From Haberlea rhodopensis (taxonomy: Eukaryota > Streptophyta > Magnoliopsida > Lamiales > Gesneriaceae): a DNA stretch of 64,000 bases. Below the pieces are notes generated by a model. The model was not told where the DNA came from, ran no database searches, and saw only the letters and a list, made by a program, of their open reading frames with translations. The translations under genes and the position numbers were made by a program. The stretch covers positions 1,984,001 to 2,048,000 of the forward strand of contig CAJQUN010000061.1 of NCBI GenBank assembly GCA_907163345.1, read 5' to 3'. This document shows positions 1 through 11,716 of the stretch, one piece after another. Each line of letters opens with the position of its first letter. Positions within the stretch are counted from its first letter, which is position 1.

Positions 1-523
1 AATACCTACCTCTCGGTGTAAAATTAAATGAAGCCGAATGGGGTAATAAACCAAATAAAAAAAAGTAGAACTAATAAAGACATGCAAATAATTATATTCA
101 AAGGTGAAGTTTTACCTCTTTTGTCTTCTGTCTGGCAGACACATTTCTTCTACATGTCCTTTCTTACAACAAGTAAACAGTGAGTATGAACAAGTTGAGT
201 TTGAGTTTATCTTTTTTCAGGTTCATAGAATTTTTTAGTTGAGCTCTGAGCCATTTGAGCTACATTATAGTTATTCGGAATCGAAATCGAATGCACATAT
301 ATTGTATTGTGAAGAGAAAATGGATCAAACTTTGAACGACAGAGAAACTTGTATATGTAAATCAATTCGATTTATTTTTAACTGTTGTGATGTATAATCA
401 ATATATATTATACAGTTCAATATTCAAATAAATAATAATAGTAGCGAAAAAAATGCTATTCTAGCATTCTTGTGGCAGTCATATAGTCGGATACTGATTA
501 ATTTTCAATGTGATGTGTTGCAG

Positions 524-2843
524 ATGGTTTTGATGTCAAAGCTAAATAACCCTTACATTATTGAGTACAAAGATGCATGGGTAGAGAAGGTAAAGCACTA
601 AAAAGCATATATATTTGATCCATTTTTGAGCTCTAGGCCGGCAACTAACTGAAATTATGTTTTCTGATGAACTAGGAATCATATGTGTGCATTGTCACGA
701 GCTATTGCGAAGGTGGAGATATGTGAGTTCCTTAATGTATGCTTATTCGTATAGATGTGGTTAGAAAGTTCTTGTTTTTAATGTCTCCATTGTGATGTCT
801 CAGGGCAGAGATTATTAAAAAAGCTAGAGGGGTTCATTTTCCTGAAGAGGTACGAAACAAAAATGATAAGAATTTGAGGAATACGAGGTTAGTTAATACT
901 TGAATTTTGTGCGTTAACAGAAAATCTGCAGATGGCTGACTCAGTTGCTGTTAGCTTTGGATTACCTTCACTCTAACCGCGTTCTTCATCGAGATCTGAA
1001 GGTTCGTCCTTTAGGTGATGTTATCAAGAAAATAACATTGTCAGTTTCATGAGTCCTGTCTTACAAAACCCTTTTTGTGATCATGATATATATATATCCA
1101 GTGCTCAAACATATTCCTGACCAAGGACAGTGAGATCAGACTAGGTAAGAATCATAATCCCTTATGAAGTTTTTTTATAACCTATGACATCATATTTCTG
1201 ATATGATTCTTGCAGGTGATTTTGGACTCGCAAAACTGCTCAATAAAGATGATCTTACCTCATCAGTATTGATCTTTTTTTCTCTGTGCTTTTTCTTGAT
1301 CTTACCATGCTAAACATGTTAATCAAGGGGCTCGGTGAATGCTCATATATTATTTAGCTTCTGTAAATTGAATTATCCGCCTCGAATGTAGGTTGTGGGC
1401 ACTCCAAACTACATGTGTCCCGAAATTCTAGCAGATATACCTTACGGCTACAAATCAGACATATGGTCTTTAGGTGTGCAACTTAGCAACTCGGTTCTTG
1501 AATTTATCCTTTTAAGATATCTAACCATGATAGATACTGTTAATCTCTCAGGCTGTTGCGTGTTTGAAGTCGCTGCCCATGTGCCTCCATTTAGAGCCAC
1601 AGTAAGTTCCAGGCAGATCCCTTCTTGCTTTCACGATCTTCATTACTGCGATATTGACGATGTATTTGTGATTGTGTGATTTATGTAACTGAAACAGGAT
1701 ATGGCTGGACTGGTTAACAAAATAAACAGATCGACTATTTTTCCACTTCCAACATCGTATTCTTCTTCACTGTGAGTTCCTGTCGCTTTTCTATCATTAG
1801 TTTTGTATGATTCTTTAAGTTCTTAGTTCATTTTTGGCATAAATTCAGGAAGCGACTGATCAAAAGTATGCTTCGGAAAAGCCCAGAACACAGGCCAACG
1901 GTTGGTGCCACAAATTTGAAACATTCGAAAATGTTAGAAAGTTCTGAAACAATCTGATGTTTGGTATGTTAAACTTATTTCTTAGGCTGCGGAACTCTTG
2001 AGGCATCCACATTTACAACTGTATGTTGCGGAGTACTGCAATTCATGTCCTGTCTTTCTTCCGGTAAAGCCAGAATGCGAATCACAGTACAAAGCAACAA
2101 GAACTCGGTCAGCTGACAAGTCAAGGGCTCTCAAGAAAGGGCAAACTAAAGAATCAGATGATGTTTCAAAAGTCGATAGAAAGGGGAGTTCGCCTATCAG
2201 AAGTACACGAAAAAACAGTCTGCCTGCAGCGGTCAAGGCCCCAAAATTTGTCGTTCCAAAGGAAAGATCGGTGGATCATTCAAGCTCTTTAGATGATGTG
2301 GTACCTAATATTGAAGTGAGGGTCGATACCAGTAGTCCCAACGAGAGCAAAAGTATCAACTCTGTGGCGTCTTCCGGATTAAGTACACTAACTGATCAGA
2401 AAGAAGACAGGGAACAAAAAGAAGAGAACTTAAAAGTCCCGACAGAGGTCAAGACTTCCTATCCAGATAATCAGCATCAAATGAAAAATCCTAGTACTGA
2501 ACTACAGAAACAGGAGATTCAAACCTCAGTCACATATTCTGAAACTATTTCTTCTGCAAAAGCCGATGATTCTAACCCAATCGAGCCTTCAAAAGAAGAT
2601 ACTGAAGTTGAAGTGAACTCTGCAAGCGATCAAAAAGCACAAGCAATGGAGACATTGCTGGAGCTTTGTGCACAGCTTCTCAAGCGCAAGAGGCTTGATG
2701 AACTTGCGGGCGTGTTGAAACCTTTTGGGGAAGAGGCTGTGTCATCAAGAGAAACAGCAATTTGGTTAACTAAGGGGTTGATGAACATTCAAAGACAAGG
2801 TCGGGAACCCCATCAGCGTGAAAATCCTGGTGGTTTATTGTAA
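524..2843 (+). CDS. Plant NIMA-related Ser/Thr kinase (NEK5/6-like), 5' end outside the window
   Basis: Eleven exons can be read with consistent phase: 524-589, 676-722, 804-849, 921-1001, 1102-1144, 1216-1265, 1392-1473, 1552-1601, 1698-1771, 1849-1900 and 1986-2843, giving 482 residues and a TAA stop. The visible part starts in the kinase N-lobe (KLNNPYIIEYKDAW). It has the catalytic loop HRDLKCSN, the DFG motif (LGDFGLAKLL), the activation segment GTPNYMCPE and the NEK-typical YGYKSDIWSLGCCVFE. The last exon encodes a long Ser/Lys/Glu-rich tail and ends with a conserved block (ETLLELCAQLL...SRETAIWLTKGLM) that I know from plant NEK5/NEK6-type proteins. The glycine loop and the VAIK-type lysine must lie in exons before base 1; bases 1-523 look like AT-rich intron. 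Plant NEKs of this group act on microtubules during directional cell growth (family knowledge). No stop or frameshift is visible, so the gene looks functional. Confidence 0.93.
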
Positions 2844-5800
2844 ATTGTAGCACTATTTGTTATAAATTATCTTCAAACAATGAAGCACAAGGGAAATTGT
2901 TGGGTTCATTCCCCGCGTCAGAAACAAACGCACCCGGGACGATCGATTGTGTCATATTTATATATAATATACAATTATCAAATATAAGCCCATGAAAAAT
3001 AAATTATCGTATATGACGAAAATCTGAAGAAGTTGATCACTCGAGTCCAAACAATCAAACTAAATCTACAAGCTCAACACCAGTGTTAGTTTGATGTCAA
3101 CGTTTCTACGACGAGAAATATGTGATTGATGTGTGTCGTTTGGTATATCTCCGAGCGATATGTTTATAGATGACAATGTGTCGTTAATGGGTTTGGATAC
3201 ATAAGGCCCAACATACCAATATTTAGCTTTACGAGTATATATTATGCTAACAAAAATAACTCCAAGTGATTCGTTTCTGGCATCATCATGTTGCAATAAA
3301 TAAATAAATAAAAATGCACTGACTAGGGGTAAAACTGAAACCGATAATATACATAACTCTTCCGATCTGATTATCTATATTATCTATGTTATCTTATACC
3401 ATATTATTATTATTATATTGCTATCTTATATAGTGTGAGGGTGCTAGAGAAACCAACTTGGTGAAGCTTTTTTCAAAACCCCAAAATTGCCCTCAAACTC
3501 CCTCTCCACTTTTTAAAACTTCAAAGTTACTCCAACCTCTCAATTTTCACATTCATCCTAACAAAGATGATGTGTTAAATGGTCGCAATGCCCTGCTAAT
3601 TTAGATAACAAAATAAAACCAAAAAAATACATGGGAGTATAGTAAACTACAAAATCAATTTGAAAAAATGTTATTACATCCCAAAAGCCCAAATTAAAAA
3701 ATGAATTTACAATTACCACATCATTTTACAAAAACAAATAATGTATATACACGCAACGCGTGCAGTGATGAAGAAACCATCTACGAGGTTATGGTATAGT
3801 CACAAAATGACTAGGGATGACAACGAGGTGGATTTGTCCAATCACAGGACCCGCCCCACTACACAAAAAACCCGAACCCGCCCCGCACCGGGTCCATTTA
3901 TTTAAAAAAAACTAGAAATCAATTTTGAAACACAAAAATTGATATTTGTGATTGAATTTCATGTTTTCTCTAGTAAATATTTATAACAAGACTTATAAAA
4001 CTATCTTTAAACTACCAAATATTTATTAATTTGCTCTTATTCTCTTCAAAACGTCCAACTTCTTTAACATAAATACATTAGTTTTGATATAAAATTAAAT
4101 AATGATACTTTATTGTTCAACCAAAGAAGTGAAATGTATATTCAATATTAAATTTAAAAAAAATTAAAAATGTATAGCTGGGTGGGTCCGGGGCGGGTTC
4201 GCCAATCCCGGGACCCTCCCCACTCCGCTTTCAAACCCGGTTGAAGCGGGTCCAGACCCACCCCAGTAGGGCTGGTTCAATGCGGGTCTGGACACATCCC
4301 ATTGCAATGCCTAAAAATGACCATATCATTCTTAATCTAAAAAATCCAAAATAAATATTATTGAACACCACAAATTTCAAAGCTAGCCAAACTTAATTTG
4401 TTTAAATGATTGTTCAAAATTAATTATAAAATTTCGTCCAAAAAGCATCTCCAAAGGGATCAATTTTAATATAGTGTCTAATTTTTTACATAAAAGTTAA
4501 ACCACAAAATAGTATACATGAAAATTTCAAATATACTATCATTTTATTTAAAATTATGAATTTAAAAAAAAACTATAAGAAATTATGTAACTGGGCGATT
4601 AGCCTGGTATCAGTTTTTTTATCGAACAAGAATTTTTCACCCCAATCCAGCATGGTCGGAACTCTAATGGTCAACATTTCATTTTCATCAACCAATCTAA
4701 TCAACACATGCAAACAAAATGCCTAGTTCTTACGGCTTCTTTCAATGCTGGCAGAAGGGTTTATTTGATGTCATCTTCAAGGACAACGTCTTAAGGGCGA
4801 CAACAAAAATACCCCGCGAAAGGGAACGCAGACAAAGCGGTTCTTATCTTGCTATTTTGAAATATCAGCTCCTGTTTTCATATCATGTCTATCATTTATC
4901 TGAGAATCACACTCCCTTTTCTTTTGGATCATGTTGATTCCTTTATACTTTATGAGGACTTGTCACAGTTTCATTGTCCTTATTTGGCCACATTCACCCG
5001 GGGAAGGATTGACTGGGGTTTTCATTGGATAGAAATGTGGACACCATATTGTGGGACCCACATTTCAATGTATTGTTTAGGTTATATCCAAGTCACTCTT
5101 TCCCCTTCACCCCCTAGGATGGTTTTGTCTTGGCTACCCCATGGGACATCACCTCATGGGATAGATCTCACAACACAATGAGCATATTCTCATATGAAAC
5201 ACATATTTTAAAAAAAAACTAATTATTTTTTAAAAAAACTAATTATAAAAGAAGAAGATATGAACAAAACCGTCTCCATGAATGAAATCAATTCTTTCAT
5301 TTCTCTAATGGTCACCGAGCTTTGAATGGAAGAACTGTTCCGAGTGAAACTTCACACCAAACTTGATTTCATGTACAGCCCATAAAGCAAGACTAAAGAA
5401 AAGATTTTTCTGGGTCATGCTTATCTTTGCAGCTAAAAAAAGAATTAAGGGGCTGTCAAATTTCATTTCAAATGCATTAACTCGTAAAACTCACTAATTT
5501 TTTTTAAAAAAAAAAATTGAAAACCTCTCCTCAAATTTGCATTCGTTTTAGTAGGATGAAGAGATTGTTTTGATTCATCAGAAAATATTAAAAAATTGAG
5601 AAAAAAAATGAATTTCACATAGACACACACATTATTAGAGTGAAGGATGTTTAGAATTCTCCACGAGTTTAATAAATAATATCAACATTCTATGCTATAT
5701 ATTTTTATATCAAATAATAGGGGAGAAAACTGTAATTTTCTCTCATCATTAGAAACTAGAGGGAATTAATTTATGATACAATTATTTTACAGATAGTTCA

Positions 5801-6117
5801 TCCGTTATTGTTTAAACTAGATGACACAGATGGAGACAACTTTCTCAATCGTTAAATATGGTTTTAATTTTAATTTTTTGACACATATTTCACTACCAAA
5901 ATTATACGTGACCCAAGAATTTTGGTATAATGTCCTATCCTAGATATTAATTATTATTATTATTATTATTATCAATTTATTATATTTCAAAATAAAGCAG
6001 AGATGGGACCCTCCCAACGTTAACAAATTCGAACGTTATATTAAAATTCCAACCCAATGATCAAAATCTAGATTACAGCAATAATAAACAATCCAACGGT
6101 TACACACAACCATATGC
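2844..6117. other. Intergenic region, no gene seen
   Basis: This AT-rich stretch lies between the kinase gene and the arabinogalactan peptide gene. The short open frames at 3066-3296 (-), 4719-4937 and 4885-5181 (+) have no recognisable motif. The only structured item seen is the MITE-like repeat at about 3812-4312. A segment at 3420-3760 with a CACGCAACGCGTG palindrome may be an old transposon end, but I could not define its borders. Poly(A)/(T) and ATT microsatellite tracts are scattered (for example near 5948-5975). Confidence 0.6.
3812..4312. repeat. MITE-like element with GC-rich imperfect terminal inverted repeats
   Basis: The left end reads AGGGATGACAACGAGGTGG and continues into CCCGCCCC/ACCCGAACCC runs. 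The right end, read in reverse complement, is AGGCATTGCAATGGG, followed by GGTGGGTCTGGACCCGC runs. The two ends are thus roughly complementary, and the middle is AT-rich. This fits a common plant class of small non-autonomous DNA transposon starting (T)AGGGATGACAA. The borders are approximate and no clear target-site duplication was found. Confidence 0.45.
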
Positions 6118-6123
6118 TATAAA
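6118..6123 (+). promoter_or_regulatory. Putative TATA box of the arabinogalactan peptide gene
   Basis: TATAAA lies 123-128 bp before the ATG. A CT-rich stretch (CTTCTTCCCCCTCTCTTCC) follows, typical of a plant core promoter and 5' leader. Confidence 0.55.
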
Positions 6124-6245
6124 TTCAAACCCTTCTTCCCCCTCTCTTCCCACAGCTCGAATCCCTTCATCTCCATTCTTACACACAACTCAGCTTTCAC
6201 GTCCATTTTCTCTCATTCTCCACGAATCTTTCATCAATAGCTACA

Positions 6246-6452
6246 ATGGGTCTTCCCAAGATTCAAATTTTCTTCGTCTTTGCGGTGCTCTGTCTCACTT
6301 CCATGGCTGTCACGGCGAGAGAGGGAGGTTTCTCGCCAGTGCCAGAGCCGGCACCGGGGCCAGATGCCGGAGCTGGGTTTGCTCTGAGCAGCCCCTCCGC
6401 TTGCATTTGCTTCTCTGTGCTCCTGTCGTTCGTTGGAATTCTGCTGCAGTAA
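6246..6452 (+). CDS. GPI-anchored arabinogalactan peptide precursor (AG-peptide)
   Basis: A single-exon frame of 68 residues. Residues 1-24 form a signal peptide (MGLPKIQIFFVFAVLCLTSM, then AVTA before the likely cleavage site). The mature part is very short and holds Pro residues suited to hydroxylation and arabinogalactosylation (SPVPEPAPGPDAGAG). Residues from about 46 onward (SSPSACICFSVLLSFVGILLQ) are hydrophobic and end the protein, as expected of a GPI-attachment signal. Proteins of this design are secreted to the plasma membrane and cell wall, where they carry large type-II arabinogalactans. The ATG is the first after the leader and a TATA box lies about 125 bp upstream. The acidic Glu/Asp residues between the prolines and the two Cys in the GPI signal are mildly unusual. 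Confidence 0.88.
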   Translation: MGLPKIQIFFVFAVLCLTSMAVTAREGGFSPVPEPAPGPDAGAGFALSSPSACICFSVLLSFVGILLQ

Positions 6453-6845
6453 ACATACCTACATCTATCTATATATTATGATCGAGAACCATTGATGGGA
6501 GTGTGAGATTATATGTTTATTCTTTGAGTGATTGCTGTATTTTTTTTTATTTTTTATTTTGTGGCCTAACTTTTGGTTAGGTCTCGAGGGCCTGTGGTGT
6601 TTGGAGTTGAATTTTATTGAATAAATTTGCATATTTATTAATGAATCGATCTTATTTTATTGTGAATCTTAAGTTAATACCGATTATGTACACAGTACCA
6701 CATTTCTCGTTGTTCATCCGATTATGTATTTTGTGTTATTTCCAAGTTGAAGTGATAGCTTCTTTGACATTGCATGAAATGTCCCAGTTGGTTATTGTAG
6801 TCCCGAGATGATAACATATGTCACTATCTCTGATATGTGTCGTAT

Positions 6846-6882
6846 GATAAAATCGTACACATAAAATGTGTACGATTTTATC
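6846..6882. repeat. Perfect 16-bp inverted repeat with 5-bp loop
   Basis: GATAAAATCGTACACA (6846-6861) is followed by TAAAA and its exact reverse complement (6867-6882). It lies about 390 bp after the arabinogalactan peptide stop, so it could be a relic of a small transposon or a hairpin. No other function can be assigned. Confidence 0.7.
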
Positions 6883-7061
6883 GTAGGATAAAATCATATA
6901 TATATTTCAAATATTATTTCATATTGTCTCAACATTAAGTAAACAAATATGACTTTTCTGTTACTTAATTTGATTTAAAAACATAGATTTTCATTTATTT
7001 AATTTAATTATATTATCATATAATTACGTGAAACGGGATTTGAAACGCCATACGGCTTACA

Positions 7062-7091
7062 CGCCATACAAACAATGATTGTTAAAGCGCC
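7062..7091 (-). pseudogene. Short second copy of the 3' border of the DRT100-like pseudogene
   Basis: CGCCATACAAACAATGATTGTTAAAGCGCC nearly matches 18361-18389 on the other side of the copia element. On the minus strand both can be read as the NN(H/R)CL(C/Y)G end seen at the C-terminus of DRT100-type leucine-rich-repeat proteins. It is too short to prove alone; the match to the larger piece at 18.4-18.9 kb is the support. Confidence 0.45.
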
Positions 7092-7527
7092 GTAAATAAT
7101 TATGCATCGTGGATTGCCCGTAAGTTTACGATGATTAAAATTGATCTAATAAGGTTTCAGGTTATATGGGCTTTAATGTATCTGATAGGGTGTAAGCTTT
7201 TAATATGTAGACAAGTCGATTTTCTATTTATACGATAGGCTTAAATAGAAACCAATATCTATATAAAGGGTCATGGTCCCCAAGTCACACGATAATTCAG
7301 TCATTCTATATTGCTTCCATCGACAGTTAGAGAGCGAATGAGAGAAACTAAAGGACTATCAAAACTAGTCGTGTTGATCTGGAAGGCCAACGACTCAAAT
7401 CTACATGAATATCAACTATTATGGATTAATGTACGTTTCCACTTACAGATCTATTGATTCTTAATGATTTAACATGAGTTTCTGGGTTTTAAACGTGATT
7501 CATCATCATAAGGTTAATTTTCTAACA
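7092..7527 (+). repeat. 5' LTR of the outer copia element (5'-truncated)
   Basis: It aligns with 17921-18359, for example at TTAGAGAGCGAATGAGAGAA and TCATCATCATAAGGTTAATT, and ends in the terminal CA at 7527. Compared with the 3' LTR it lacks the first 33 bp, including the terminal TG. Confidence 0.85.
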
Positions 7528-7541
7528 AGTGGTATCAGAGC
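7528..7541 (+). promoter_or_regulatory. tRNA-iMet primer-binding site of the outer copia element
   Basis: AGTGGTATCAGAGC directly follows the LTR. TGGTATCAGAGC is complementary to the 3' end of initiator tRNA-Met, the usual minus-strand primer of plant copia elements. Confidence 0.85.
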
Positions 7542-7881
7542 TGCTCATGTTGAATCATTGAGAATATATTTTTGTTAATAAATTTTCATGAATTTGGTAA
7601 AAGTTTTGCATATGAATTAAGATCCATGGTTTCAAAAACGTTACAATATTTTAGAGGAAAATTGTTCATATTGTGTTTTATGAAATTTTTAGATCTAAAT
7701 TGAGAAAAAATTTATATTGGGGTTTTCGGTGCTTTGTCAATCAAATATAAAAATTTATGGTTTTGATTTTCAGATTTCGAATTTCAATTTTAAAAAAAAT
7801 CCAGATTGTTGAAAATTCGGGGAAAATTCAAAATTAGGTTTAATAGCCACCGGAATAAAGTAAAATTGCTTGGCTCACGGC

Positions 7882-8484
7882 CTATGATGCACGCTCCTAA
7901 AAATTACTCGATGCATTGTCGGACACTTCTCGGATACTCATCGGACACGTGTCAGAGACTCCACATGGCGTGTCCATTATTTTATTAATAAAATAAAATT
8001 GGATACCCGTGTCGAACACTCCTCTCAAAATCGGACACCTTGTCGGACATGGCTGATGGACCTGTCCGAGCTGTATCCGACACAGAAAAGACATTTTTGG
8101 GTGATAATTGTAAAATTTAAAAAGTTTGTGGCTAAAATAAAATTTAGAGGTATTACTTAAACTCTATTTAATTGAAGTAATATACATTTGTTGTTAGTGT
8201 AAATGATACTACGATGATTTCAGTGACATACATTTATATATATTATTTTTGAATTTGGTAAGAATATTTTTGGTGTTATATTTTATTTGAACGTGTTTGT
8301 TAAATTTTATATTAATTAAAGTAATATGTATTGGTGTTTGTATGAGTGATATTATGATGATTCAAGTGATATATATATATATATATGAGTGTCTCAGTCT
8401 TGTGGTATCCTGAAAATTTTGAAAATCCATGTCGTTGTGTCCGTGTCGTGTCAGTGTTGCTGTGTCAGTGTCCATGCATCGTAG
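7882..8484. mobile_element. hAT-type MITE with 8-bp target-site duplication
   Basis: The left end CTATGATGCACG and the reverse complement of the right end (CTACGATGCATGG) form terminal inverted repeats. CTCACGGC is duplicated at 7874-7881 and 8485-8492. An 8-bp duplication fits the hAT superfamily. The inside is rich in TCGGACAC/GTGTCCG motifs and has no coding capacity. It sits in the untranslated leader of the outer copia element. Confidence 0.82.
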
Positions 8485-8911
8485 CTCACGGCTGATATCC
8501 GGAGGCATAAGGTGACCCATAAAGATTGCCACCAAGGGATGACCACGAATGGACCGCTGGCTGGTGGAAACCGCCGCGAAAATGGCCGGAAATCGTGAAT
8601 TAGGTTGTGCTATTTGTCTAAATTTTGGTTCTATTTTTTTGCCAAATCAGACCATGGGAATGATGTTGAAACATCGATTAATTAACTTTCATGGCTAAGG
8701 AGCGGTGGTATACGGCTGGAACAACGGATTTTTCTCGGATTTAGCTGTCAAATTACGCCTGGTAAGACAATGAAATCGCGACCAAATTCGAGCCTATTTG
8801 TGGCAGTACGTGGCTGATTGAGGGGCGGCGATTGCACGATCGTGGTCTCCGTGTCGGCCCTGATGTTTTGGCTGGTGGCGGCGAAGTCGGCTATGGTTAA
8901 TTGGTGGTGAA

Positions 8912-8940
8912 TTAGGGTTAGGGTTAGGGTTAGGGTAGGG
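8912..8940 (+). repeat. Short telomere-like TTAGGG tract
   Basis: ATTAGGGTTAGGGTTAGGGT plus a further TAGGG holds about four TTAGGG units. Most plant telomeres use the 7-mer TTTAGGG, so this 6-mer run inside the copia leader is probably a simple-sequence tract rather than telomere-derived. Confidence 0.6.
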
Positions 8941-8979
8941 TTTATGAAATTATGGATTTTAATTTAAGGGCATATTTTT

Positions 8980-10859
8980 TGTTGGGTTTTGGAAATCCGA
9001 ATAATCTTGGTTTTGATGTTAACAAAACTTGTTATTGTGTTGCTAACATATTTCATCAAGTGTGCATTTCATAGATCATAACTTAGAAGCTTGATGAATT
9101 ACAAAGAAGTAGCTTGAAAATATCAAGCTGGACCAAGACTGGAATTCTGGCAGAGCGGATTGTTTTGTTCATATCTAATAGCTCGGATATCGAAATGGTG
9201 TGCTTCCAAGAGATTGAACAGCCAACTTAAAATACTAAAAGTCATATTTCACAACAGATCGGCTAGTTCAAATGTTATCAAGGAGAAAAGACGCCTGCAA
9301 GATCGAGCTGAACTTCGAAGAAACAGCAAGCTGTGTCAGCAAGCAACTGTCAGTCTGGTGGCCATAACTCTCAGCTCGCTTATCGAAACGGAACGATTCA
9401 GTATGGGTTGGAAAGCTAAGACAAAGATCTACAAGTCATCTTTGGAAGTGAAAGACTGAAGCGGACGTTAAGATGGCCAAAAAGCTTCTGTAAGTCACGC
9501 CATGTGACGCCTGTAAGATCGAGCTGTTACAGCAAAGTCCCTGTCAGTCTGGTGGGCATAACTCTTAGCTCGCTTATCGGAACGGAACGATTCAGTATGG
9601 GTTGGAAATCTAAGACAAAGATCTACAAGTCATCTTTGGAAGTGAAAGACTGAATCGGACGTTAAGATGGCCAAAAAGCTTCTGCAAGTCACGTCATGTG
9701 CTGCTGCATCCAGCAAACAGACAGCAGGAGCATTGCCTTGTATTTCGAGCATAACTCTCTCATACGAACTTGAAATCGAGCGATTCTTAATTCCGTGGAA
9801 AGCTAAGAGAAAGGGCTACAATTTCATATAGATCACTTTGCCCAGAAATCAAAGAATGAAGAGTTACAAGCAACAGATCGAAGAGCAAGTTTATCAATCT
9901 GTTTTTGTATCAAGCTGATTGTCCAGACTGATCCGGACCAGACTAATCTGCCCGTGCTGATCCGGACCAGACTGATATGCCCGTGCTGATCTGCCAGACT
10001 GATCTACCATGCTGATCCGGCCAGACTGATCTGCTTGGGCAGATCCGGCCAATCCGGTCCGAAATACAAAGAGCCCAGAAACCAGAATATGACCGTTGCA
10101 AGCTCGGGAATAGTGCAGAACCTTTTCCAACGAGCATATTCTTGTGTCTAACGTATATATCATTACTTGGGGCTATATATACATGATTTGGAAGCTCAAT
10201 AATAGCTGATTAAAGATCAATCCAAGCCTTCCAAAGCAAACCCACTTGGGATTCAATTGAGGAACTTAAAAGACAAAAGATGCTAAATGAAGAGTACTCC
10301 TCAAACCTTTGGCACCTCTTACCTTGCTATATCAGATCTAGTTAGAGATCATTTGTGCCATATATATTCACTCTATTTATTGTATTTTAGAGCTTAATAG
10401 ATGAGTGAATATTATTGTAACGGTTGATGATTTATCACAACCGATGAGAGGTCTTTGTATGTGAGACCTTAAAGAACATACATAGTTGAGTTGCTAGGAG
10501 TTCTAGTTGGATGGGGAATTCCTAACTGGATCGGGTTTGTACAACGGGATTGTATAAATCAAAGTCTTCTAGTGGAATCCTTCCATGAGGTGGAAGAAGG
10601 GGAGACGTAGAAGGATTACACCACCTTCGAACTTCCATAAACAAATGCTTGTTTATTTACTTTCTTGCATATCTTTAAAATGCCTTTCAAATGTTTAATC
10701 GGTTTTAGAGCGGGTTATGTCGAGTGTCTTTCGCTCGATTTTGTAATCGAACTCGATATAATCTCTCGGTGCATTAATTCAAGAACACGAGCTATTGAAG
10801 CTCAAGTTGGTTGAACTCGGGTGTGGAATGGCAACCCACTCCCGGAATCGATCCTGACA
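8980..10859 (+). repeat. 5' LTR of the nested non-autonomous element
   Basis: It runs from TGTTGGG to CCTGACA. It contains repeated units of about 200 bp near 9290-9800 (CATAACTC...GGAAAGCTAAGA recurring three times), a GATC-rich tandem array at 9914-10060, and a TATAAAT-containing block at 10531-10637 shared with other LTR families here. Confidence 0.87.
9914..10060. repeat. GATC-rich tandem subrepeats in the 5' LTR
   Basis: Several imperfect copies of a unit of about 28 bp like CAGACTGATCTGCCCGTGCTGATCCGGAC stand head to tail. The same array occurs in the 3' LTR at 12654-12800, so it was already present when the element inserted. Confidence 0.75.
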
Positions 10860-11716
10860 AGTGGTATCAGAGCCAGGTTGTTATTGGAACGCATTTGAAC
10901 CGATTTTTTAGCGGATATCTTTTAAAATCATTTTCAAAATTTTCTCATGAGCATGAAATATTTTCATAGCATATTTTTTCAAAATATGGTGTATGAAAAT
11001 TTTTAGCATAAAAATCAATTTCAATGCATTCATTTTGCACGAAAATAATTTTAAAATCTATTTTAAAGGTTTAATTTTCGTTCAATCTGTTCTTAACTAG
11101 TTTTTTAAGTTTAACATTTTTATTTTGAGATTTTATCTAACATTATTCGAAGCATTCAGTTTTTCTGGCAGCTTGCAGCGACTTTGGGAAAATTGGCATA
11201 ACTTCTTGCTCGGATGTCCAAATGACAAACCGTTTTTTGCGTTGCAAACTAGACTCATAGAGGATCGCAACGGTATAGGTCTTGCAGCCTAATCTTCACG
11301 AGGAGATACAGGTTATTCTGTAAAGTTGGACTAAGTGTGCTGCCACCGCTGAAAGATGAAACAGACATTGTTGAGTTTTGTCAAGGAATTCAAATTTGTT
11401 GCCAAGTATGCTACATGCATCATCAAAAGAGGTTATTTTTGTTCAAAAATTAATGTGCATTGCAAATTTTAAATTTGTTTTAGCCTACCCCATTTGCCCC
11501 TCACTTGCTCAAATTTTCAAACCTTTTAAAATTAAGGGGGAGAGTTTAATCTCAATCCTTGAGGGGGGGAGTAAATTTTATTTGTCTTCCTTTTTGATTC
11601 ACACAAAAAGGGGGAGAAATATGTTGTTTAAAAAATATGATTTTTCTTGTTATGCAACATTGTGCTTTAATGTTCATATTTTATTCAAGTTTTGTGATCA
11701 TCAAAAAGGGGGAGAT
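10860..11716 (+). other. Non-coding internal region of the nested LTR element
   Basis: It starts with the primer-binding site (TGGTATCAGAGC at 10862-10873) and ends with an AAAAAGGGGGAGA polypurine tract before the 3' LTR. Several more purine tracts (TTAAGGGGGAGAG near 11533, AAAAGGGGGAGAAA near 11607) are typical of Sirevirus-like internal ends. No gag or pol motif is seen. Confidence 0.7.

Noticed and set aside
1..523. Search for the kinase N-lobe exon with the glycine loop
   Set aside because: No GxGxxG or VAIK-like coding segment could be read; the exon is probably upstream of the window.
3340..3770. Possible Helitron-like segment with a CACGCAACGCGTG palindrome
   Set aside because: The expected TC start and CTRR end could not be placed with confidence.
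4719..5181. Two open frames of 72 and 98 codons after the kinase gene
   Set aside because: No motif, no supporting splice sites, and composition like surrounding spacer.
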